In this document: in pieces, positions 18,499-26,405 of the stretch
Numbering within the stretch: the stretch's first letter is position 1
Layout of the letters: every line of letters starts with the position of its first letter
Assembly (NCBI GenBank): GCA_963813555.1
Contig: CAWEZX010000009.1
Location: forward strand, 248,001 to 312,000
Direction of reading: 5' to 3'
Origin: Roseiarcus sp963813555
GTDB taxonomy: Bacteria; Pseudomonadota; Alphaproteobacteria; Rhizobiales; Beijerinckiaceae
DNA length: 64,000 bases
Position numbers and translations under genes: made by a program
The notes under the pieces: generated by a model
Seen by the model: the letters and a program-made list of their open reading frames with translations, nothing else
Database searches by the model: none
What the model was told of the DNA's origin: nothing

Positions 18499-19752
18499 TC
18501 AGCTAGCGGCCTTAAGGGCTCCAACGGCCGCGCCAATCCAGTCGAGTCGCCGAGCAGGAATGAGGCCGTAGTTATAGAAATTCAGACCATTCGCGCCGGC
18601 CTCGACGCAAGCGTCGAGGCGAGCCGTCAATCCATCCGCTCCTCCGACCTCGCCATTGAACAGGCGGAAGCCCGCGCCGAGGAACTTTTCCGGTCCGAGC
18701 GCCGCTCGGCCGTCTTTGATCACCGCTGCGCCCTGCTCGGGCCCGAGCCCATAAACGCAGAGAATAGCGCCATCGCAGATCTTGCCAATCTCCATAAGAT
18801 CGCACCCGCCGAGCCATCCTTCCGCGAGATTGATCAGGACGATCCGGCTTGAAGGGTGCGAGCGCTCTTTGATCTCGGCGATGAGGCTGGTCACCGGTTC
18901 GCTGCGCCAAAGGAGATATTCGTGAACTGCGGGAAATGGCCGGAAAGTTTCGATGCGACCAGTTGGAAAATCAGGGAAGCGCGGCTTTGGTGTTTCCCTC
19001 TCGCACGCCTCGACGATCCATTGGGCGACGATACGGCGCGCGGCTTCGGCGTCGACGCCGGCCTTTATTGCACGGGCGATACAGCAGCGGCAGAAACAAA
19101 GGGATAACGCGAAATCGTCTTCAGCGGTGAGGCCGACTCCGTCCTTTTCATGATGGAACTCGTGAGCGAACCCCATGAAGGAGGGGCTCTCGAGTTCGAC
19201 AAGATCCGGCTTGTAAGAGTGGGTCAGATCTTCAACGAGAGCGCACACATAGGCGCGGGCGTTCGGGTTCGCTGGGCAAAGATTATAATAGTCAGGGTCA
19301 CCGAACGCGTTTCGCGTGACCGCTCCGGGATGGAGCGTGCCGAGTCGCGTGTTGTGAAGACAGACGGTCCAGCATGAGACCTTCAGGCCGCCTGCGTCGC
19401 GTCGACGCACGAGTTCTGCAAGAACGTCTCCGCTCTCTAGAATCACCTCGGCCACCTTCGGGCGAATGGCAAGCCCCTCCCAGCGCGCAGGCGTCGGGTG
19501 GAAATAGATCGCGCCGTCCTCGGGAAAGTAGGCCTTTCGCTTCGGGCTTCGTGGCTGAAGGAACCGTCCGGCGTGATAGGAGCTCGCGAGACTGACGCAG
19601 TTCAGGCCTGCGCGATCGCGCAATTCGCCGAGCGCCGCGTCAAACCCGAGATCGAGAAGATCCCAGGCATATGTCCACATCGACCGATGCATTCCAGCCA
19701 TCTCCAAAGCGCGTTCGCTAACGCGGGTTGTTTCTCGCAGGCTGGCCGCCAC
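18499..19752 (-). CDS. Uncharacterised TIM-barrel-like protein
   Basis: A 417-residue soluble protein with no signal peptide. I do not recognise a named family. Segments such as MWTYAWDLLDLGFDAALGEL, FHPTPARWEGLAIRPKVAEV, LKVSCWTVCLHNTRLGTLHP, YYNLCPANPNARAYVCALV, the Cys-rich LSLCFCRCCIARAI and CVEAGANGLNFYNYGLIP suggest a glycosidase-like beta/alpha barrel. Start codons GTG 19752 or an internal ATG near MHRSMWTYAWD are both possible. It is convergent with the LLM gene and divergent from the broken permeases, in an F420/ABC/amidohydrolase context. It may process the imported compound, but this is only inference. Confidence 0.7.
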   Translation of the reverse strand: MAASLRETTRVSERALEMAGMHRSMWTYAWDLLDLGFDAALGELRDRAGLNCVSLASSYHAGRFLQPRSPKRKAYFPEDGAIYFHPTPARWEGLAIRPKVAEVILESGDVLAELVRRRDAGGLKVSCWTVCLHNTRLGTLHPGAVTRNAFGDPDYYNLCPANPNARAYVCALVEDLTHSYKPDLVELESPSFMGFAHEFHHEKDGVGLTAEDDFALSLCFCRCCIARAIKAGVDAEAARRIVAQWIVEACERETPKPRFPDFPTGRIETFRPFPAVHEYLLWRSEPVTSLIAEIKERSHPSSRIVLINLAEGWLGGCDLMEIGKICDGAILCVYGLGPEQGAAVIKDGRAALGPEKFLGAGFRLFNGEVGGADGLTARLDACVEAGANGLNFYNYGLIPARRLDWIGAAVGALKAAS

Positions 19753-19830
19753 CGAAGGGGAGCGCGCCAGTTGATGTCAAGCGCTTAGGTCAGAGCGCGT
19801 CGATGCAATAGTCGCCGCACGGGCGATCCC

Positions 19831-20073
19831 TTGATCGGCGAACCGCTGACGCTTTCCGCGATCGCCGCTGCGGTGCTTGGCGGGGTCGGGTTTCTGGGCG
19901 GCCAGGACGCCATGCGTGGGGCGCTCGCGGGCAGCCTGCTCATGAGCATCTTGATCAACGTCATGTTCTTCATGGGCCTGCCTTTGGTAGCGCAATATGT
20001 TGTCCAGGGAGTGATCATCGTCGCGACGGTCGCGCTGCCCTTGATCCGCGCCTCTCTGCGGAGAGCGTCTTGA
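19831..20073 (+). pseudogene. Sugar-type ABC permease, C-terminal fragment
   Basis: The last 80 residues of an RbsC-like permease: LSAIAAAVLGGVGFLGGQDA, then GALAGSLLMSILINVMFFMG, ending RRAS just before the next gene, which it overlaps by 4 bp. The N-terminal two thirds and start are absent because the sequence is cut near 19826. The surviving overlap shows it was once in one operon with the next permease. Confidence 0.78.
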
Positions 20074-21026
20074 ACGCGGTCCTGCGCTTGCAGCGCTTTG
20101 CGGCCACGTACAGCGGCTCGCTCGTCGCCTACGCGGTTGTCGCGATCCTGTGGATCGCGGCCTCGCTGTTGATCGCGGGCTTCGGCGCCTACGCCCACTT
20201 GCGCTATATCGTCGAGCTTGCCGCGGTGATCGGCCTCGTCGGAATCGGCCAGACGATCGCCGTGATCGGCGGTGGGATCGATCTCTCGGTCAGCGCAATC
20301 ATCACGGGTCACCGCCATCATTCTGCCGTTGGTGACTTTCGACGCCGACGCCACCGGGCTCAGAGCGATTGCGCTCGCGCTCGCGGTCGCGGCCTCCATC
20401 GGCGCCGTGAATGGACTCGGCATCGGCTATCTGGGCCTCCCGCCGCTGATCATGACGTTAGCGATGACGACCATCCTCCAAGGGCTCCTCATCCTCATTG
20501 CCGGCGGGATCGCCATATCGGTCAGTAACGCCTCGCTCGATTGGCTGGGTTCGACGCATGTGCTGACCATTTCGGTCAGCATTATCCTTTGGCCGATCGT
20601 GGCGGCCGTTTGCCTGTTCTGGCTGCATGGAACGCGCAGCGGTTCGCTCATCTTCGCCATCGGCGCCAATCCAGTGGTCAGCCGCCTGTCGGGCGTGCCG
20701 ATTCGCCGACTGACGCTGGCCACTTACGTCATCTCGGGTTTTGCGCCGGCCTTGCTGGCCTTTTGCTTCTGTCGATGAACGGACAGGGCTATGTCGGTAT
20801 CGGCGATCCGTACCTGTTGTCGTCGATTGCGGCGGTGGTGCTCGGCGGCACCTCGATCCTCGGCGGCCAAGGCTCTTATCTTGGCACGATCGCCGGAGCA
20901 GTGCTCCTGGTGACGATGACGGCGTTGATCACGGTCGTGAACGCCTCGGAGGGCTGGCGCAGCGTCATTCTCGGCTGCCTGATATTGGCTATGCTGCCAT
21001 TGTCTGGCCGCGACCAATCCCGCTGA
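20070..21026 (+). pseudogene. Sugar-type ABC permease, two frameshifts
   Basis: An RbsC/BPD-transp-2 permease across three frames. LAAVIGLVGIGQTIAVIGGGIDLSVSAIIT carries the family signature GGGIDLSV. Then come SIGAVNGLGIGYLGLPPLIM and IFAIGANPVVSRLSGVPIRR, and finally YLLSSIAAVVLGGTSILGGQ. Frames change near 20310 and 20760. Reconstructed length is normal, about 315 residues. It is the second permease of a decayed importer distinct from the intact one at 25217-29956. Confidence 0.82.
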
Positions 21027-21069
21027 GTATGTGCGTGGGCGCTCCCGCGGTTCCGAAGGAGTAAGAAAG

Positions 21070-22132
21070 TTGCTTGTCCAGGACTTGGATACGCCATGCG
21101 CTGTGGTCGATCTCGACGTCATGGAGAACAATCTCCGGCGTTGTCAGTCGTATCTCGACCGTCACGGATTGAGCCTGCGTCCGCATATCAAGACCCACAA
21201 GATTTCCTGAATTCGCGCATCTGCAGATCAAGCTTGGCGCGAAAGGCGTCAATTGTCAGAAGCTTGGCGAAGCCGAGGTCATGATCGACGCGGGCATCGG
21301 CGATATCCTGCTGACCTACAACCTCATCGGTCAGACCAAGCTCGATCGCCTCGTGGCGTTGGCCCGTCGGTCCGACGTCAAAGTCGTAGCGGACTCGAAG
21401 GACGTGATCGAAGGCCTGTCGTTGGCCATGTCGCGCGCTGGGCTTGAGCTGCCGGTGCTCGTCGAATGCGATACCGGCGCCCAGCGTTGCGGCGTCACAT
21501 CGCCGGCCGAGGCCGTCACGCTGGCGCAGGCTATCGACCGCGCGCCGGGGCTCAAATTCAAAGGGCTTATGACCTGCCCGCCAAAGAACTCGGTGGCCAA
21601 GACCAACGCTTGGCTGACCGAGGCCGTCGATCTCTGCAGGCGCTCCGGGCTTGCCATCGAGATCGTCAGCAACGGCGGAACGCCCGACCTCTACAGCGCC
21701 CATAAAGTGACGGTCGCGACGGAGCACCGGCCTGGAACCTACATTTACAGCGACCGCAATCATGTCGAGACGCATGGTCTGGGCTCCTTGGCTGACTGCG
21801 CGCTCAGGGTCCAGGCGCGCGTCGTCTCGCATGCAGCGCAAGACCGATGCGTGATCGACGCTGGGTCGAAGAGCCTGTCGTCCGATCTGATCGGGCTCAA
21901 CGGTTACGATCGCATCCTCGAGCATCCCGAATGGGAGATCTACGGCTTGAGCGAAGAGCATGGGCATGTTCGCGCGCCGCTTGGCTCGGGAGAGCCCAAA
22001 ATCGGCGAGCTCGTCACTGTCATCCCCAACCACGCCTGCGTGGTGACGAACCTGCACGATCGGATCTACGCGGCCCGACAGGGACGAGTTGAAACCTTCT
22101 ACGAAGTCGCGGCGAGAGGGAAAGTGCAGTGA
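21070..22132 (+). pseudogene. D-threonine-aldolase/D-serine-dehydratase-like PLP enzyme, one frameshift
   Basis: An alanine-racemase-fold PLP enzyme. It starts at TTG 21070 after AAGGAG with LVQDLDTPCAVVDLD, and the PLP lysine is in LRPHIKTHK. One extra T near 21205 then makes a stop, after which the frame continues with AHLQIKLGAKGVNCQKLGEA, LVECDTGAQRCGV and the metal-site region HGHVRAP...VTVIPNHACVV. Family members cleave or dehydrate D-beta-hydroxy amino acids with a divalent metal. A single-base error could restore the gene. It overlaps the M20 gene by 4 bp. Confidence 0.82.
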
Positions 22133-23254
22133 GCCTTGCGAAGCTCGCGCCTGCGCCCGATGTCGCTCGCCTCAATGGCCTGCTTGAGCGACTCGTCGCC
22201 ATCGACACCCAGAATCCGCCAGGACGGGAGGCTGAGGCCGCCGCCCTGCTTGCACCCGAGCTCGAGGCCATCGGCTTCGCCACCGAGGTTCGCTCCGTTG
22301 CGGACGGCCGCGCCAATGTCGTCGGGCGAATCGACAACGGCGCCGGCCCCTGTTTCGCCTTCAACTCGCATATGGACACGGTTCCGGTCGGCGGCGACTG
22401 GACCAGCGATCCGTTTCGTCTGACGGAGCGCGACGGCAAGCTCTTCGGGCGAGGCGCTTGTGACGCGAAGGGACCGATTGTGGCGATGGCCGAGGCGGGT
22501 CGTCTCCTCGCGCTGCGACCTATGGCGCGGCACGCTGGTCATGATGTTCGTCGCCGATGAAGAGATCGACGGCGGCGGTTCGCGGGCTCTCGCGAAAGAA
22601 CGGCCAAGGCCCGACTTGATCGTGGTCGGCGAACCCACCAACAATGCCGTTTTCGCAGCTCACAAAGGTTGTCTGCGCCCTCTTATCCGCGCCAAAGGCA
22701 AGGCCGCGCATTCCGGCCGCCCGGAGCTTGGCGTGAATGCGATCCTCGCTGCGAGCCAGCTCACATCGGTCTTCGATGCTCGTGATCGCGAACTGAGGGC
22801 CCTGAACCATCCTCTGGTCGGGCACGCCAGCCTGACGGTGACACGAATCGCGGGAGGCATCGCCGACAATGTCGTACCTGAGAATTGCGAGCTCGTGCTC
22901 GACCGGCGGCTGTTGCCTGGCGAAACGCTCGACGCCGCACTGGACGACTTGCAAGCGCTCCTGACGCGCGCGACGCGTGACCACGGCGTGGACGCGGAGA
23001 TCGCAGTCGACGATCCGCTCGTGCGCAACGCGGTCGCCATCTCCCGCGCGCACGGAGTGACCTTTCCGCAGCCGGGCGGGCTGACCGGCGGGTGCGACCT
23101 CGTTCATTTTCATGACGTTGGCGCCGTGGGCATCGTGCTCGGCCCTGGCTCGCTCGACGTCGCTCACCAGCCCGACGAATATGTCCCGAAGGACGATCTC
23201 CTCCACGCCGCCCTCATCTATCGCGACGTCGCCGTTGCGATGATGCGGCCGTGA
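22129..23254 (+). pseudogene. M20 metallopeptidase (ArgE/DapE type), one frameshift
   Basis: A zinc amidohydrolase of the ArgE/DapE/carboxypeptidase G2 group. The N-terminal frame has FNSHMDTVPVGGDW with the His-x-Asp metal ligands and LFGRGACDAKGPIVAM. Near 22518 one base is lost. The second frame then carries the FVADEEIDGGGSRALA catalytic Glu pair, the dimerisation lid (GKAAHSGRPELGVNAI) and PGSLDVAHQPDEYVP. It would hydrolyse an N-acyl or carbamoyl bond. It follows the PLP enzyme in the same operon. Confidence 0.85.
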
Positions 23255-23269
23255 TTTGCGCCGCGCGCC

Positions 23270-23740
23270 TCAAGGCCGGATCAGAAAAATGGCCTCGATC
23301 TCAACCATAATGCCGTTGGGGAGCGAGCCCATGCCGACGGCCGAGCGAGCGTGGCGACCGGCCTCGCCCAGCGTTTCGACCAGCAGGTCGGAGCAGCCGT
23401 TGATGACTTTGGGGTGATCGGCAAAGTCGGCCTCGGCGTTGACCATGCCGAGCAGCTTGACCACCGCCTCGATACGCGACAGTTCGCTCACCGCAGACTT
23501 CGCGACCGCCAACAATTGCAGGCCGGTCAGGCGAGCCGCTCGATAACCATCTTCGATCGTGGCGTCCTTGCCAAGCCGCCCGATCTCAAACGCTCCATCG
23601 GGCCGCTTCGGTCCTTGGCCGGAGAGAAACAGGAGGTTGCCCGCCCAGCGATAGGGAACGTAATTGGCGACCGGCGTAGGGACGGCCGGCAATGTCAGGC
23701 CCAGAGCGGCAAGCTTTTGCTCCGGCGTTGAGTTGCTCAT
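23270..23740 (-). CDS. RidA-family protein (YjgF/UK114 type)
   Basis: A 156-residue RidA-like protein starting MSNSTPEQKLAALGLTLP. Family parts are NLLFLSGQGPKRPDG, GYRAARLTGLQLLAVAKSAV and the C-terminal VGMGSLPNGIMVEIEAIFLI. RidA proteins hydrolyse reactive enamines and imines made by PLP enzymes. It is the longer subgroup common in catabolic operons. An upstream in-frame ATG at 23782 overlaps the amidohydrolase stop; 23740 fits the family better. Confidence 0.87.
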   Translation of the reverse strand: MSNSTPEQKLAALGLTLPAVPTPVANYVPYRWAGNLLFLSGQGPKRPDGAFEIGRLGKDATIEDGYRAARLTGLQLLAVAKSAVSELSRIEAVVKLLGMVNAEADFADHPKVINGCSDLLVETLGEAGRHARSAVGMGSLPNGIMVEIEAIFLIRP

Positions 23741-23774
23741 GAGCGCATCATTCCACTGTTTCCCGACTGGCGGG

Positions 23775-24902
23775 TCATCCATTCCATAATTGGCCGTTCA
23801 GTACAACGCTGCGGGCCTCCAACCGCCAATCGCCGGTCATTCGCTCGCCAACCACGTCGACATAGTCGAACTTGCCATTCTTGAGTTCGAGGATCGACGC
23901 TTCGCCGACGCTGCCAGGCCGTAGGCTGCCGAGATCGCTGCGGCGCAAGGCCTTAGCCGGCGCCGATGTCGAAGCGCGTATGACGTCGTCAAGCTTCATG
24001 CCGAGGCAGAGAAACTTCGACATCGTCGTGAGCAGATCGAAAGCAGGGCCGTCGATGCACAAGGCGTGAACGTCGCTCGAAATGCAGTCCGGCGCAAATC
24101 CATTGGCCGCCATCGACCGGGCGGTCTTGAACGCGAAGGATCCCATGCCGTGGCCAATATCAAAGAGAATCCCACGTTTGCGCGCTTCGATCACTGCATC
24201 GCGCACTTTGCCATCAGCCGTCGCTGGGTTGTTGGGGAAGGGACGGAAGCAATGGGTCAGAATGTCTCCGGGCCGGAGCCGCGCCAGAACGTCCTCGAGC
24301 GTCGGCGGAGGATGATCGATATGAACCATCATCGGCAGACTCAGCTCTTCCGCTGTCTGCCGGGCAATATCGAGCGGGATAACGCCAGAGTATTGGGAAG
24401 CTTGCAGGCCCACCCTAACCTTAACGCCAACGATCGTCTCGCGATTGGCGTTCGCGACCTCGACCGCTTCGGCCGGCGCCATCAGTCTCAAATCGCCGCT
24501 TTCGCCGACCATAACGCGACGGGCAAAACCATAAATGCCAGCGAAAGATACGTTGAGGAAGGCAAGGACCCGTACGGGAGACGATGGGCGGATTATGTGC
24601 TCCAGGAAACCGGGATAGTTGCCTGGCCCCGCGCTGCCCGCGTCGACCACCGTCGTGCATCCGCCGCGAGCGAGGCGGAGAGGATCAACCCCAAGTGACG
24701 TGCCGCCCCAATAGACATGCGTATGCAAGTCGATGAGGCCCGGTGTGACGATAAGGCCGCTGACGTCCTCGATTTCACGGCCGGAAAGTCCTGCGCCGAT
24801 TCCGCCGACACGGCCATCTTGGAAGCCGACGTCCGTGACGGAGTCGATACCCTGTGACGGATCGAGAACCCGCCCCCCTCGAAGAACCAGATCATGCTGC
24901 AT
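23775..24902 (-). CDS. Amidohydrolase/deacetylase-family metal-dependent hydrolase
   Basis: A 375-residue amidohydrolase of the dihydroorotase/D-aminoacylase group. The metal ligands His-x-His are in LIVTPGLIDLHTHVYWGG. The bridging lysine is likely in TIVGVKVRVGL, a later histidine in MMVHIDHPPP and DILTHCFRPF, and the Asp in CISSDVHALC. It would open a cyclic amide or remove an N-acyl group. It is translationally linked to ridA and divergent from the ABC importer. ATG 24902 (MQHDLVLRGGRV) was preferred over 24911. Confidence 0.85.
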   Translation of the reverse strand: MQHDLVLRGGRVLDPSQGIDSVTDVGFQDGRVGGIGAGLSGREIEDVSGLIVTPGLIDLHTHVYWGGTSLGVDPLRLARGGCTTVVDAGSAGPGNYPGFLEHIIRPSSPVRVLAFLNVSFAGIYGFARRVMVGESGDLRLMAPAEAVEVANANRETIVGVKVRVGLQASQYSGVIPLDIARQTAEELSLPMMVHIDHPPPTLEDVLARLRPGDILTHCFRPFPNNPATADGKVRDAVIEARKRGILFDIGHGMGSFAFKTARSMAANGFAPDCISSDVHALCIDGPAFDLLTTMSKFLCLGMKLDDVIRASTSAPAKALRRSDLGSLRPGSVGEASILELKNGKFDYVDVVGERMTGDWRLEARSVVLNGQLWNG

Positions 24903-25216
24903 CAAGATCACCTCTCGGGACTCGGATCCGCTCGCCTGTCATAAAACCGGAGCGCTTGCCCGCAATGACGAGTCGCCCCCGGTCAACCCGCAAAATCATC
25001 AGCAGGGGATACGATTATCGCCGCGTCGTCGTACGAGGCAAGGAACGCGTGTGCTCGGGTAGCGCCCGATACGGGAAATGCTGTTCCCGCGCTATCCCTG
25101 ACGCGCAATTGCAATGATCACTGTTTCGCACCACAATGCCGGCGGCTCCAGACTTCGGCTTGGGCCATAAAGGGATTGCGGCGTCGCAGCCGCAACAAAA
25201 ACTCATGTGGGAGGAT
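24903..25216. other. Intergenic region between amidohydrolase and ABC importer
   Basis: About 310 bp separates two divergent operons and must hold promoters for both. I see no convincing operator, riboswitch or small gene. A GGGAGGAT ribosome site for the binding protein lies just before 25217. Confidence 0.4.
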
Positions 25217-26263
25217 ATGATGAAACGCCTTAGCGGAATCGCCGCGCTTTCCCTGCTCGCGGCTGTAGGGGCGACGGCGCCCGCCTCTGACGCCAGCGCC
25301 GCAGGGCAGTTCGTCATCGGGGTCTCCAACACTCATATCGGAAACAGTTGGCGCGAGGAGTTCGTTTGCTCGATCAAAGCCGAGGCCCTTGCCTCAGGCT
25401 TGGTTTCGAAGGTCATTCTCGCCAATCGCGAAGCGGGGCCCTCTGAGCAGATCGCGGACCTGCGGTCGCTGATTTCGGCCGGCGTCAACGCGATCATCAT
25501 AAACCCGTCGGACGAAAAGGCGCTCAACGGCGTCATCAAGGCGGCGGCCGACAAGGGTATCGTCGTCGTCGCGGCGGACCAACCCGTCAGCGCTCCGGAA
25601 GCCTATATCGTGACCGGCGACCAGGTTACTTACGCCAAGGTTGGCGCCAAATGGTTGTTCGATCAGTTGAAGGGCAAGGGCGACGTCTACCAAATGCGCG
25701 GCATCGATGGGGCGCCAGGCGATGCGGTTAGGCAGACCGGCTTCGACGCCGTACTCAAGGATTACCCTGGGATCAAGGTCGTTGCGACGACTTTCATGGA
25801 CTGGTCCAACGAAAAAGCAGCGCAGCAGATGTCGGCGATGCTAGCCTCAGGCAAGCATTTTGATGGCGTCTGGACATCTGGAATCGACTACACGGTGATC
25901 GAGGCGATCAAAGCCGCGCACAAGCCCTTCGTGCCGTTTGTGGGCGCTGATAACAATGGTTTCATCAAGCAATTGATCGACTACAAGAAGGATGGATTGG
26001 TCGGCGTCGCGGTCGGTAATTCACCCGCGATCGGCGCCGCTGGATTGGTTGTCGCCCTTGATGTTCTGCAGAAAAAACACCGCGAGAGAGTGACCACCGT
26101 GCCGACGGCTTGGTATGACAACACGACCGACGAAAATGTAGCGATTCTGAAGAAGCTCTACGACCCGAACGTGGCGCCGACGGACCCTGTCTATGGTCCA
26201 GAGAAGGACTACGGCCACTTCACGGCTGCGCAGGAAAAGGCCTGTAAGGGTCCGGGAGAATAG
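25217..26263 (+). CDS. Sugar-type ABC importer substrate-binding protein
   Basis: A 348-residue periplasmic binding protein of the peripla-BP-4 (ribose/AI-2) fold. It has a signal peptide (MMKRLSGIAALSLLAAVGAT, cleavage near ASA-AGQ) and then FVIGVSNTHIGNSWREEFVC. INPSDEKALNGVIKAAADKG, VYQMRGIDGAPGDAVRQTGF and WTSGIDYTVIEAI are typical. The ligand cannot be named. Start ATG 25217 follows GGGAGGAT; ATG 25220 is equally placed. It heads the binding protein / fused ATPase-permease / permease operon. Confidence 0.9.
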   Translation: MMKRLSGIAALSLLAAVGATAPASDASAAGQFVIGVSNTHIGNSWREEFVCSIKAEALASGLVSKVILANREAGPSEQIADLRSLISAGVNAIIINPSDEKALNGVIKAAADKGIVVVAADQPVSAPEAYIVTGDQVTYAKVGAKWLFDQLKGKGDVYQMRGIDGAPGDAVRQTGFDAVLKDYPGIKVVATTFMDWSNEKAAQQMSAMLASGKHFDGVWTSGIDYTVIEAIKAAHKPFVPFVGADNNGFIKQLIDYKKDGLVGVAVGNSPAIGAAGLVVALDVLQKKHRERVTTVPTAWYDNTTDENVAILKKLYDPNVAPTDPVYGPEKDYGHFTAAQEKACKGPGE

Positions 26264-26272
26264 CAGCCATCG

Positions 26273-26306
26273 GCGTCGGCGTTCGTGTTTATGCGGACGC
26301 CGACGC
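26273..26306 (+). terminator. Strong stem-loop after the binding-protein gene
   Basis: GCGTCGGCGT (26273-26282) and ACGCCGACGC (26297-26306) form a perfect 10-bp stem with a 14-base loop, 9 bp after the stop. There is no U-run, so it is more likely an mRNA-stabilising or attenuating hairpin that keeps binding-protein levels above those of the membrane parts. Confidence 0.6.
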
Positions 26307-26405
26307 TGTCGGTTGATCGCAGTGCAGTCGTCTAGTCACACTTATTGATAGCAAGGGCGGGCCGTCACGAACATGCCGCCAGCAGACGTGCGGGCGCCCG
26401 CGCCA

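Noticed and set aside
19831..23254. Programmed frameshifting as the cause of the many split genes
   Set aside because: No slippery heptamers with downstream structures were evident, and the changes hit unrelated genes at unrelated places; decay or base-call errors are simpler.
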